Source: Streptomyces sp. F001 (GTDB lineage Bacteria; Actinomycetota; Actinomycetes; Streptomycetales; Streptomycetaceae). Taken from it: a stretch of DNA of 64,000 nucleotides. Of the stretch, positions 39,550-47,239 are shown one piece after another. A program made the translations under genes and the position numbers. Below the pieces are notes generated by a model that made no database searches, was not told the DNA's origin, and was given only the letters and a program-made list of their open reading frames with translations. The stretch lies in assembly GCF_004187715.1 (NCBI RefSeq), contig NZ_QZWF01000005.1:62001-126000 (forward strand), given 5' to 3'. How positions within the stretch are numbered: the first letter of the stretch is position 1; every line of letters starts with the position of its first letter.

Positions 39550-40815
39550 GTGACCACGGCCAGCGCCGCTCCCGCGGCCGACAAGAAGAAGGGCTCCGGC
39601 ACGATGGCTGTCCTGCAGCGCATCGGCCGCAGCCTGATGCTGCCGGTGGCGGTTCTGCCCGCCGCCGCGCTGCTGGTCCGCTTCGGCAACCCCGACATGC
39701 TCGGCGACCCGGAGTTCCCGGCCTTCCTGACGAAGATCGCCTCCTTCATGACCGCCGGCGGCAACGCGATCCTCGACAACATGGCGCTGCTGTTCGCGGT
39801 GGGCATCGCGATCGGCTTCGCGAAGAAGTCGGACGGTTCGACCGCGCTCGCGGCCGTCGTCGGCTACCTGGTCTTCAAGAACGTGCTGGCCACGTTCACC
39901 GACGGCAGTCTGCCGAAGAAGGAAGCCATCGTCGACGGCAAGATCGTCATGGTCGAGCAGGCGGTGGACGCCAAGGTGCTCGGCGGTGTGGTCATGGGCC
40001 TCGTCGTCGCCCTGCTCTACCAGCGCTTCTACCGCACCAAGCTGCCCGACTGGGCGGGCTTCTTCGGCGGCCGCCGTCTGGTCCCGATCCTGGCGGCTTT
40101 CGCGGGTCTGGTCATCGGTATCGTCTTCGGCTACATCTGGCCGGTCCTCGGCACGGGTCTGCACAACTTCGGTGAGTGGCTGGTCGGCTCCGGCGCGGCC
40201 GGCGCGGGCATCTTCGGTGTCGCCAACCGCGCGCTGATCCCGATCGGCATGCACCACCTGCTGAACTCCTTCCCGTGGTTCCAGGCGGGCGAGTTCGAGG
40301 GCAAGAGCGGCGACATCGCCCGCTTCCTGGCCGGTGACCCGACCGCGGGCCAGTTCATGACGGGCTTCTTCCCGATCATGATGTTCGCGCTGCCCGCCGC
40401 GTGCCTGGCGATCGTCCACTGCGCCCGCCCGGAGCGCCGCAAGGTCGTCGGCGGCATGATGTTCTCCCTCGCGCTCACGTCGTTCGTCACGGGCGTCACC
40501 GAGCCGATCGAGTTCACGTTCATGTTCATCGCGCCGGTCCTGTATGCGATCCACGCGCTCCTCACGGGTGTGTCGATGGCGCTGACCTGGGCGCTCGGTA
40601 TGAAGGACGGCTTCGGCTTCTCGGCCGGCGCGGTCGACTTCTTCCTGAACCTGGGCATCGCGACCAACCCGTGGGGCCTGGCGCTGGTCGGCCTGTGCTT
40701 CGCGGCGGTCTACTACGTGATCTTCCGCTTCGCGATCACCAAGTTCAACCTGCCGACGCCGGGCCGCGAGTCCGACGAGGAACTGGCGGAACTGCAGAAG
40801 GCCGAGGCGAAGTAG
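39550..40815 (+). CDS. nagE2: PTS N-acetylglucosamine EIIC permease (NagE2)
   Basis: 421 residues from GTG 39550, which follows GGAGGAAGTT. EIIC motifs parallel NagE1: LMLPVAVLPAAALLVRFG, LFAVGIAIGFAKKSDGSTAL, FGVANRALIPIGMHHLLNSF, GVTEPIEFTFMFIAPVLYAI and FRFAITKFNLPTPGRESDEE. It imports and phosphorylates GlcNAc together with NagF, EIIA(Crr), HPr and EI. The tandem dre site upstream makes it a DasR target. A long terminator hairpin follows. Confidence 0.92.
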   Translation: MTTASAAPAADKKKGSGTMAVLQRIGRSLMLPVAVLPAAALLVRFGNPDMLGDPEFPAFLTKIASFMTAGGNAILDNMALLFAVGIAIGFAKKSDGSTALAAVVGYLVFKNVLATFTDGSLPKKEAIVDGKIVMVEQAVDAKVLGGVVMGLVVALLYQRFYRTKLPDWAGFFGGRRLVPILAAFAGLVIGIVFGYIWPVLGTGLHNFGEWLVGSGAAGAGIFGVANRALIPIGMHHLLNSFPWFQAGEFEGKSGDIARFLAGDPTAGQFMTGFFPIMMFALPAACLAIVHCARPERRKVVGGMMFSLALTSFVTGVTEPIEFTFMFIAPVLYAIHALLTGVSMALTWALGMKDGFGFSAGAVDFFLNLGIATNPWGLALVGLCFAAVYYVIFRFAITKFNLPTPGRESDEELAELQKAEAK

Positions 40816-40835
40816 ACCCGTCCGCCCCGACCGTA

Positions 40836-40872
40836 CGAAGGCCCCCGGAGCCAGGAGCTCCGGGGGCCTTCG
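40836..40872. terminator. Bidirectional terminator between nagE2 and the MBL gene
   Basis: 16-bp perfect arms CGAAGGCCCCCGGAGC (40836-40851) and GCTCCGGGGGCCTTCG (40857-40872), between convergent stops. Confidence 0.9.
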
Positions 40873-40886
40873 TCATGCTGGGGATG

Positions 40887-41639
40887 TCAGATCTCGTACG
40901 ACTTCCTGGGCACCGCCAGCTCCGCCGCCCCGTCGTAGACCGCGCGGGCGTCGGCCAGGTTGACCTGCGGGTCGGTCCACGGGGGGATGTGGGTGAGGAG
41001 CAGTCGGCGGGCTCCTGCCCGCGCGGCCGTCTCGCCCGCCTCGCGGCCGTTGAGGTGCAGGTCGGGGATCTTTTCCTTGCCGTGGGTGAAGGCGGCCTCG
41101 CACAGGAACAGGTCGACGTCCCGGGCGAGTTCGTCCAGTGCCGTGCTGACGCCCGTGTCGCCGGAGTAGGTCAGGGTCCGTCCGCCGTGCTCGATGCGGA
41201 TGCCGTAGGCCTCGACGGGGTGGGCCACCCGTTCGGTGTGGACGGTGAAGGGGCCGATCTCGAAGGTGGACGGCTTGACCGTGTGGAAGTCGAAGACCTC
41301 GCTCATCGAGGAGGCCGAGGGGGTGTCGGCGTACGCGGTGGTCAGGCGGTGTTCGGTGCCCTCGGGGCCGTAGACCGGGAGGGGGGCGCAGCGGCCACCG
41401 TCGTGCCGGTAGTAGCGCGCCACGAAGTAGGCGCACATGTCGATGCAGTGGTCGGCGTGCAGATGGCTGAGGAAGATCGCGTCGAGGTCGTAGAGACCGC
41501 AGTGGCGCTGCAGCTCGCCCAGGGCGCCGTTGCCCATGTCGAGGAGCAGCCGGAAGCCGTCGGCCTCGACGAGGTAGCTCGAGCAGGCCGATTCCGCGGA
41601 CGGGAACGACCCCGAGCAGCCGACGACGGTGAGCTTCAT
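40887..41639 (-). CDS. MBL-fold metallo-hydrolase (RNase Z-like)
   Basis: 250 residues from ATG 41639, ten bases after GGAGG. Metallo-beta-lactamase motifs: LTVVGCSGSFPSAESACSSY, IFLSHLHADHCIDMCAYFVA (HxHxDH), RVAHPVEAYGIRIEHG, LTYSGDTGVSTALDELARDV and LLLTHIPPWTDPQ. The fold is of the RNase Z/ElaC-like and cyclic-nucleotide phosphodiesterase-like group, but the RNase Z exosite is absent. The substrate is unknown. The gene is conserved between nagE2 and cysM in Streptomyces as I remember the order. Confidence 0.88.
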   Translation of the reverse strand: MKLTVVGCSGSFPSAESACSSYLVEADGFRLLLDMGNGALGELQRHCGLYDLDAIFLSHLHADHCIDMCAYFVARYYRHDGGRCAPLPVYGPEGTEHRLTTAYADTPSASSMSEVFDFHTVKPSTFEIGPFTVHTERVAHPVEAYGIRIEHGGRTLTYSGDTGVSTALDELARDVDLFLCEAAFTHGKEKIPDLHLNGREAGETAARAGARRLLLTHIPPWTDPQVNLADARAVYDGAAELAVPRKSYEI

Positions 41640-41844
41640 GAAGCAGAAACCTCCGCTGGCGGATGTGGAGAAAACGGGGGTCGTGCGGTCCGTCGAGCGT
41701 AAGGCGCAAAACCGTTGGTCGCTCCTCCACCAAGGGCCGTTGTGGGCGAACTCACCTGTGCTGTCACCGGTTCGGCTGGATGTGGGGCGCATGGGGTGTG
41801 GGACAGGGCGCGCGACCTGATGCGTGCGCCGGTAACGTCATCGT

Positions 41845-42297
41845 ATGGACACGTCCTGGTGGTTGGCACTCGCGGCGGTGATACTGCTCGCGCTCGTTGC
41901 CGCGCTCGTCGACGGCTGGGGGCGGCGGCGTCCCGAGGGCCGTCGCACGCGGCCGCCGGGGCGGGCGGAGCGGTCGCGGGCGGCGCAGCGGCCGCGGGCC
42001 GCGGAGATCTGGTGGGCGAACGTGCCCTACGAGGACGGTCCCGGCGCGAAGGACCGGCCGTGTCTGGTGCTGGCGGTGCACGGGCGGCGGGCGACGGTCG
42101 CGAAGATCACCAGCAGGTTCCACGACGAGCGGGCCGGGGTGATACCCCTGCCGCCGGGCTCGGTCGGGGACACCCAGGGCCGGGCGAGTTTCCTGGAGAC
42201 GGACGAGCTGCGGGAGGTCGCGGTGTGGGACTTCCGGCGGCGGGTGGGGGTGGTGGACCCGGTCCTGTGGGACCAGGTCCGTCACCTCGCGACGTAG
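41845..42297 (+). CDS. Membrane-anchored PemK/MazF-fold protein
   Basis: 150 residues from ATG 41845. An N-terminal TM helix (SWWLALAAVILLALVAALVD) and an Arg-rich linker precede a PemK/MazF-like domain: RAAEIWWANVPYEDGPGAKD, RPCLVLAVHGRRATVAKITS, RASFLETDELREVAVWDFRR. No antitoxin gene overlaps or adjoins it. MazF-family toxins are usually soluble mRNA interferases, so the membrane anchor and orphan state suggest a domesticated housekeeping version in streptomycetes. The catalytic Arg/Thr positions cannot be judged by eye. Confidence 0.8.
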   Translation: MDTSWWLALAAVILLALVAALVDGWGRRRPEGRRTRPPGRAERSRAAQRPRAAEIWWANVPYEDGPGAKDRPCLVLAVHGRRATVAKITSRFHDERAGVIPLPPGSVGDTQGRASFLETDELREVAVWDFRRRVGVVDPVLWDQVRHLAT

Positions 42298-42404
42298 CTC
42301 CGCTGGAGGGCCGGTTCGCCGTCTGCGGGCCGGTGGGGGCTGGTCTCGCCCACGCGGCGGTTAGCCGCATATCGACTACAGCCCCGCGCCCCTGGGCCGG
42401 CTGC

Positions 42405-43355
42405 TCATGCCCAGAGTTGACCCTGCAACGTCTCGATCGCTTCCTCCGTCGTCGCCGCCGTGTACACCCCCGTCGACAGATACTTCCAGCCGCCGTCGGC
42501 CACGATGAACACGATGTCGGCGCTCTCGCCGGCCTTGATCGCCTTCCTTCCGACGCCGATCGCCGCGTGCAGGGCGGCACCGGTGGAGACGCCCGCGAAG
42601 ATGCCCTCCTGCTGGAGGAGTTCCCGGGTGCGGGTGACCGCGTCGGCGGAGCCGACCGAGAAGCGGGTGGTGAGGACGGAGGCGTCGTACAGCTCGGGTA
42701 CGAAGCCCTCGTCGAGGTTGCGCAGGCCGTACACCAGGTCGTCGTAGCGGGGCTCCGCGGCGACGATCTTCACGTCCGGCTTGTGCTCACGCAGATAGCG
42801 GCCGACGCCCATCAGCGTGCCCGTCGTCCCCAGTCCGGCCACGAAGTGGGTGATGGAGGGGAGGTCGGCGAGGATCTCGGGGCCGGTGGTGGCGTAGTGG
42901 GCGCCGGCGTTGTCCGGGTTGCCGTACTGGTAGAGCATCACCCAGTCGGGGTGCTCGGCGGCCAGCTCCTTGGCGACGCGTACGGCGGTGTTGGAGCCGC
43001 CCGCGGCCGGGGAGGAGATGATCTCGGCGCCCCACATGCCGAGCAGGTCCCGGCGTTCCGTGGAGGTGTTCTCGGGCATCACGCACACCATGCGGTAGCC
43101 CTTGAGCTTGGCCGCCATGGCCAGTGAGATGCCGGTGTTGCCGGAGGTGGGCTCGAGGATGGTGCAGCCCGGGGTCAGCCGGCCGTCCTTCTCCGCCTGC
43201 TCGATCATGTGCAGGGCGGGACGGTCCTTGACCGAGCCGGTCGGGTTGCGGTCCTCCAGCTTGGCCCAGATCCGGACGTCGGCGGACGGCGAGAGCCGCG
43301 GCAGGCGCACCAACGGGGTGTTGCCCACCGCAGCCAGCGGGGAGTCGTAACGCAT
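42405..43355 (-). CDS. cysM: Cysteine synthase CysM (CysO-thiocarboxylate-dependent type)
   Basis: 316 residues. PLP Lys in EDRNPTGSVKDRPALHMIEQ, substrate loop EPTSGNTGISLAMAAKLKG, FVAGLGTTGTLMGVGRYL for the PLP phosphate, and IFAGVSTGAALHAAI. The context with the sulfur-carrier gene cysO (15 bp upstream) and the JAMM-protease gene mec matches the mycobacterial mec-cysO-cysM set, in which CysM uses O-phosphoserine and CysO thiocarboxylate. That specificity is inferred from the cluster. Confidence 0.93.
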   Translation of the reverse strand: MRYDSPLAAVGNTPLVRLPRLSPSADVRIWAKLEDRNPTGSVKDRPALHMIEQAEKDGRLTPGCTILEPTSGNTGISLAMAAKLKGYRMVCVMPENTSTERRDLLGMWGAEIISSPAAGGSNTAVRVAKELAAEHPDWVMLYQYGNPDNAGAHYATTGPEILADLPSITHFVAGLGTTGTLMGVGRYLREHKPDVKIVAAEPRYDDLVYGLRNLDEGFVPELYDASVLTTRFSVGSADAVTRTRELLQQEGIFAGVSTGAALHAAIGVGRKAIKAGESADIVFIVADGGWKYLSTGVYTAATTEEAIETLQGQLWA

Positions 43356-43370
43356 CGGTGGTCAGAGACC

Positions 43371-43646
43371 TCAGGCCATGCCGCCGGCCACGGCCGGCAG
43401 GATCGTGACGCTGTCGCCGTCGGACAGCTTGGTGTTGATGCCGTCGAGGAAGCGGACGTCCTCGTCGTTCAGGTAGACGTTGACGAAGCGGCGCAGCTGG
43501 TCGCCGTCCACGATGCGGGCCTGGATTCCCGTGTGCCGGGCGTCGAGGTCGGCGAACAGCTCGGCGAGGTGCACTGCCTTCGACCGGGGTCGGCGTCGGT
43601 CGACGAAGCTCGGCGAGATGGTGGGGATGCGGACCTCGATGGCCAT
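43371..43646 (-). CDS. cysO: Ubiquitin-like sulfur carrier protein CysO
   Basis: 91 residues from ATG 43646, with AGGAG upstream. It has the ThiS/MoaD beta-grasp fold: MAIEVRIPTISPSFVDRR, SKAVHLAELFADLDARHTG, RRFVNVYLNDEDVRFLDGIN, LSDGDSVTILPAVAGG. The active Gly-Gly is followed by two extra residues (Met-Ala), so the carrier must be trimmed before thiocarboxylation. The JAMM peptidase encoded upstream is the obvious candidate. It donates sulfur to CysM for cysteine synthesis. Confidence 0.92.
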   Translation of the reverse strand: MAIEVRIPTISPSFVDRRRPRSKAVHLAELFADLDARHTGIQARIVDGDQLRRFVNVYLNDEDVRFLDGINTKLSDGDSVTILPAVAGGMA

Positions 43647-43761
43647 GGCTCAGGGCTCCTGTCGGGAGTGGTCAGGTCGGTGGGCGCGCGGCAGCGCAGC
43701 TACAGCAGGTCGTGCGTGATGAGGCGCCGCGGCTCACGGCCGTACGGCGGGCAGGGCAGCG

Positions 43762-43857
43762 TCAACAGATGGCGCTGGCGAGCCTGCACAGGTCGACGTG
43801 CAGCCGCGCCACGAGCAGTGCGCCCGGCGTCTTCTCGCTCACGTCGTGGAAAACCAT
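43762..43857 (-). CDS. 31-residue leader peptide of the cysO-cysM operon
   Basis: ATG 43857 to TGA 43762: MVFHDVSEKTPGALL then VARLHVDLCRLASAIC. The C-terminal RLHVDLCRLASAIC is the signature of streptomycete putative leader peptides, which occur upstream of cysteine/sulfur genes and end in or near Cys. Translation of its Cys codons could couple cysteine supply to expression of cysO-cysM, whose start is 116 bases downstream. It lies between mec and cysO on the same strand. Confidence 0.75.
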   Translation of the reverse strand: MVFHDVSEKTPGALLVARLHVDLCRLASAIC

Positions 43858-43936
43858 GGGCTCATCGTATCGATTCCCGGTCCGGGTCCTGGAATGTGAT
43901 CTCGGATAGTGGATGAATTCTGACCGAATCCCGGGA

Positions 43937-44359
43937 TCAGTAGGCCTCCACGACCTTGACCTCCTCCTCCGTCACCTCGCCGTCGATGATCCGGAACGAC
44001 CGGAACTGGAACTCGCCGGCCCCGTCGGTGTCCGCGGTGGAGACCAGGACGTAGTGCGCGCCGGGCTCGTTGGCGTAGGAGATGTCGGTGCGGGAGGGGT
44101 AGGCCTCGGTGGCCGTGTGGGAGTGGTAGATGATCACCGGCTCCTCGTCGCGGTCGTCCATCTCGCGGTAGAGCTTGAGGAGGTCGCCGGAGTCGAACTC
44201 GTAGAACGTGGGTGAGCGGGCGGCGTTCAGCATCGGGATGAAGCGCTCCGGGCGGCCCGAGCCCACCGGGCCCGCGACCACGCCGCACGCCTCGTCGGGG
44301 TGGTCCTCGCGCGCGTGGGCGACGATCTGGTCGAAGAGGGCCTGGGTGAGGGTCAGCAT
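43937..44359 (-). CDS. mec: JAMM/MPN metalloprotease (Mec-type)
   Basis: 140 residues. The JAMM motif is complete: Glu in EDHPDEACGVVAGP, then YHSHTATEAYPSRTDISYA (HxH-x7-S-x2-D). FYEFDSGDLLKLYREMDDRD matches Mec homologues. In Mycobacterium, Mec cleaves the CysO-cysteine adduct to release cysteine. Here it may also trim the Met-Ala extension of CysO. It is upstream of the leader peptide and cysO on the same strand. Confidence 0.92.
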   Translation of the reverse strand: MLTLTQALFDQIVAHAREDHPDEACGVVAGPVGSGRPERFIPMLNAARSPTFYEFDSGDLLKLYREMDDRDEEPVIIYHSHTATEAYPSRTDISYANEPGAHYVLVSTADTDGAGEFQFRSFRIIDGEVTEEEVKVVEAY

Positions 44360-44379
44360 GCTGGCCAGGATAAGCAGAA

Positions 44380-44416
44380 GGGCCGCCCCGTACCGAGGGG
44401 TGGTACGGGGCGGCCC
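44380..44416 (-). terminator. Terminator downstream of the amino-acid permease
   Basis: Perfect 15-bp arms GGGCCGCCCCGTACC (44380-44394) and GGTACGGGGCGGCCC (44402-44416), loop GAGGGGT; it lies between the permease stop and the mec start. Confidence 0.88.
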
Positions 44417-44492
44417 ACATGCCGGACGTCCTGAGCGGCAGCGGCAGGGAGTGCCACGAGTACTCCCTGCCGCCAGGGCCGTCCGGTGGTCG

Positions 44493-45911
44493 TCAGCCGA
44501 CCTTCTCGAACTCCGGCGTGCGGCGCTCGGCGATCTCCGGGTTGCGGGCCTTGAGGACGGCCCAGCCGACGGCCAGGGCGGCGGCCCAGCCGGCCATCAC
44601 GTAGAGGCAGACGCGGGCGTCGGCGTCGTAGGCGATGATGCCGGTCACGAAGAGCAGGAACGCGATGGCGATGTAGGAGCACACCGCGCCGCCCGGCGCA
44701 GGGAAGGACGAGGCGGGCAGCCGGCCCGCGACCACCGCGCGGCGGTACAGGACGTGGCTGACCAGGATCATCAGCCAGGTCCAGATGCCGGCGGCGGTGG
44801 CGATGGAGGTGACGTAGCCGAAGGCCTTCTCCGGGACGACGTAGTTCAGGATCACGCCGATGCCCATGAAGCACACGGAGACGAGGATGCCCAGGGCGGG
44901 CGTCTTGGTCGACGACAGCTTGGTGAAGGCCCGGGGGGCCTCGCCGCTCTCGGCCAGGTTCCGCAGCATGCGGCCCGTCGAGTACATGCCGGAGTTGCAG
45001 GACGACAGCGCCGCGGTGAGCACGACGAAGTTGACGATGGCCGCGCCCGCCGGGATGCCGATCTGCGCGAAGGCCTCGACGAACGGGCTGACGCCTGGCG
45101 CGAACTCCGTCCACTTCACGACGCAGAGGATGACGGTGAGGGCACCGACGTAGAACAGGGCGATGCGCCACGGCAGGGTGTTGATCGCCTTGGGGAGGGT
45201 CTTCTCCGGGTTCTCGGACTCGCCGGCCGTGACACCGACCAGCTCGACGGCGAGGTAGGCGAACATGACGCCCTGGAGGGTCATCAGGGACGAACCGATG
45301 CCCTTGGGGAAGAAGCCGTCGAAGGCCCAGAGGTTGGAGACGGCCGCCGTGTCACCGGCGCTGCTGAAGCCGAAGGTCAGCACGCCGAGGCCGATCACGA
45401 TCATGCCGATCAGGGCGGTGACCTTGACCATCGAGAACCAGAACTCCAGCTCGCCGAAGAGCTTCACGGAGATCAGGTTGACCCCGAACAGGATCACCAG
45501 GAAGACCAGTGCCGTCACCCATTGCGGAATGGACGGGAACCAGTAGTTGACGTAGATCGCGGCGGCGGTGAGTTCCGCCATGCCGGTGACCACCCACATC
45601 AGCCAGTACGTCCAGCCGGTGAAGTAGCCGAAGAACGGGCCGAGGAACTCGCGGGAGTACTCCGCGAAGGAGCCCGAGACAGGGCGGTAGAGCAGGAGCT
45701 CACCGAGCGCCCGCATGATGAAGAAGATGATCACGCCCGCGAGGGCGTACATGAGGATCAGGCTGGGCCCGGCCTTGGCGATGTTCGCCCCGGCACCCAG
45801 GAACAGGCCGACGCCGATGGCGCCGCCGATCGCGATCATCTGGACCTGACGGCTGCCGAGTCCCCGCTCGTACCCCTCTTCAGGGGCTTCGGTGACCTTC
45901 GCAGAGGTCAT
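44493..45911 (-). CDS. APC-superfamily amino-acid permease (AAT family)
   Basis: 472 residues from ATG 45911; ATG 45932 lacks an SD. Twelve TM segments, with the AAT signature at the start: YERGLGSRQVQMIAIGGAIG, VGLFLGAGANIAKAGPSLIL; then GELLLYRPVSGSFAEYSREF, GWTYWLMWVVTGMAELTAAA, and VELVGVTAGESENPEKTLPK. It imports an amino acid by proton symport, with relatives GabP, CycA, ProY and AnsP; the substrate is not assignable by eye. It is a single-gene transcript with its own terminator. Confidence 0.92.
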   Translation of the reverse strand: MTSAKVTEAPEEGYERGLGSRQVQMIAIGGAIGVGLFLGAGANIAKAGPSLILMYALAGVIIFFIMRALGELLLYRPVSGSFAEYSREFLGPFFGYFTGWTYWLMWVVTGMAELTAAAIYVNYWFPSIPQWVTALVFLVILFGVNLISVKLFGELEFWFSMVKVTALIGMIVIGLGVLTFGFSSAGDTAAVSNLWAFDGFFPKGIGSSLMTLQGVMFAYLAVELVGVTAGESENPEKTLPKAINTLPWRIALFYVGALTVILCVVKWTEFAPGVSPFVEAFAQIGIPAGAAIVNFVVLTAALSSCNSGMYSTGRMLRNLAESGEAPRAFTKLSSTKTPALGILVSVCFMGIGVILNYVVPEKAFGYVTSIATAAGIWTWLMILVSHVLYRRAVVAGRLPASSFPAPGGAVCSYIAIAFLLFVTGIIAYDADARVCLYVMAGWAAALAVGWAVLKARNPEIAERRTPEFEKVG

Positions 45912-46250
45912 GTGTAGTGCGCCTTTCTCCATGCCGACCCCGGCCTCTCGTCGGCCTCGGATCGGGTTTCGATCCCCCCGGATTGATGGAGCTGAGCGGC
46001 CTCCCCGGGCCGCTCGTGCCTGGCCGGCGGTCGCCGGCTGGTGGCGCACCCGGCGGACATAAGGGTGGTGTTCGCCGGGCGGTCGTGAAGATTTATCACG
46101 GCCGCAACTCTGATCACCCGGCGACCCTGTGGCGCATCACACAGGAAGAAGCGGACAGACCGCACCTTAAACACGCATATAACGCAGGCGAGGTAACGGG
46201 ATCGTTATTCGGATTTGAGTGTCCGCTGAGCGAACACAAGATCCGCATAT
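45912..46250. other. Upstream region of the amino-acid permease
   Basis: About 340 bp without a gene. It is AT-rich near 46150-46215 (CGCATATAACGCAGG and GGATCGTTATTCGGATTTG), a likely promoter zone. The portion nearer the permease is GC-rich and could form leader structure, but I could not match it to a known riboswitch. Confidence 0.4.
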
Positions 46251-46853
46251 TTACGACATCAGTGTGCCGACCAACGTTTCCTGGAGCCCGCCCAGCCACA
46301 GATACGCCATCACCATCGGCTTACGCGGGTCCTCGTCCGGCAGCCGGTAGAGAAGGTCGCTGTCGTCCTCGTCGGTGATCTCCAGCCGGGAACCGATGGC
46401 CAGGCGCAGGTCGTTGAGGGCGCCGAGCCACTGCTGGGACTGCTCCACCGTCAGCTCCAGGACCGCCCCGCCGTCCCCCGCGGACGTCAGCGTGTCCAGT
46501 GAGCGGATCACCGCGAGGGCGTTCTCACGCTTACCGGCGCGCAGGTCGTTCTCGGTGTAGCGGCGGAACTCGGCGGAGTACGCCTTCTCCTCCTCGGCCG
46601 CCTCGGGCCCCGGCGTCCCCTCGGGGTCGCGGTAGGCGTCCGGGAACAGGCGCTGGAGCACCGGATCGGAGGGCGGTTCGCTGGGTCCCTCGGCGAACAG
46701 CTCGGCGAGCGGGTCGGCGGAGGCGTCCTCGCCGGGGCCGGGGCCGATGAGTTCCAGGAGCTGGACGGCCAGCGACCGGATGATGGAGATCTCGACGTCG
46801 TCGAGGGCGACGGCCGCGCCGCCGCCGGGGAGCGGTTCGAAGGTTCCTGGCAT
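46251..46853 (-). CDS. DUF2017 protein encoded after clpS
   Basis: 200 residues from ATG 46853. DUF2017 features: GGGAAVALDDVEISIIRSLA, LLELIGPGPGED, FPDAYRDPEG, YSAEFRRYTENDLRAGKREN, VEQSQQWLGALNDLRLAIGS and YRLPDEDPRKPMVMAYLWLG. The family is actinobacterial and is almost always encoded next to clpS, as here (11 bases between the genes). Its role is unknown; a part in N-degron handling is an inference from linkage. Confidence 0.9.
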   Translation of the reverse strand: MPGTFEPLPGGGAAVALDDVEISIIRSLAVQLLELIGPGPGEDASADPLAELFAEGPSEPPSDPVLQRLFPDAYRDPEGTPGPEAAEEEKAYSAEFRRYTENDLRAGKRENALAVIRSLDTLTSAGDGGAVLELTVEQSQQWLGALNDLRLAIGSRLEITDEDDSDLLYRLPDEDPRKPMVMAYLWLGGLQETLVGTLMS

Positions 46854-46864
46854 GGCGGCGATCG

Positions 46865-47182
46865 CTACTTCCGGTCCTGCTGGAGGGTGGCCCACAGACC
46901 GTAGCCGTGCATGGCCTGCACGTCGCGTTCCATCTCCTCGCGGCTGCCGCTGGAGACGACCGCCCGGCCCTTGTGGTGGACGTCGAGCATGAGCTTGGTG
47001 GCCTTGTCCTTGGAGTAGCCGAAGTACGACTGGAAGACGTACGTCACATAGCTCATGAGGTTGACCGGGTCGTTGTGGACGATCGTGACCCAGGGGACGT
47101 CGGGCTCTGGTACGGCAGAGACCTCCTCCGCCGACTCGGTGCGTTCGATCTCGATGGGAGCGGCTGACGTCACATGTCCCAT
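46865..47182 (-). CDS. clpS: ATP-dependent Clp protease adaptor ClpS
   Basis: 105 residues. After an acidic flexible N-terminus the ClpS core is clear: VPWVTIVHNDPVNLMSYVTY, VFQSYFGYSKDKATKLMLDV, HHKGRAVVSSGSREEMERDV. The NDPVN and H-x-x-G motifs form the N-degron pocket. It delivers N-end-rule substrates to ClpAP or ClpCP. It is followed by the DUF2017 gene and divergent from pncB. Confidence 0.95.
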   Translation of the reverse strand: MGHVTSAAPIEIERTESAEEVSAVPEPDVPWVTIVHNDPVNLMSYVTYVFQSYFGYSKDKATKLMLDVHHKGRAVVSSGSREEMERDVQAMHGYGLWATLQQDRK

Positions 47183-47202
47183 GCTGCCATGCGCCCGCTA
47201 AA

Positions 47203-47217
47203 TCGTCACACTGACGA
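47203..47217. promoter_or_regulatory. Palindrome in the clpS-pncB promoter region
   Basis: TCGTCA-CAC-TGACGA, a perfect 6+3+6 inverted repeat overlapping the -35 zone of pncB. A TACCAT hexamer at 47226-47231 could be the -10. The regulator is unknown; an NAD-pathway repressor is a reasonable guess. Confidence 0.5.
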
Positions 47218-47239
47218 AATGGGGGTACCATCGGTTGCC

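Noticed and set aside
45912..46250. Permease leader considered as a glycine or c-di-AMP riboswitch
   Set aside because: I could not find the conserved cores of either class; left as an unstructured promoter region.
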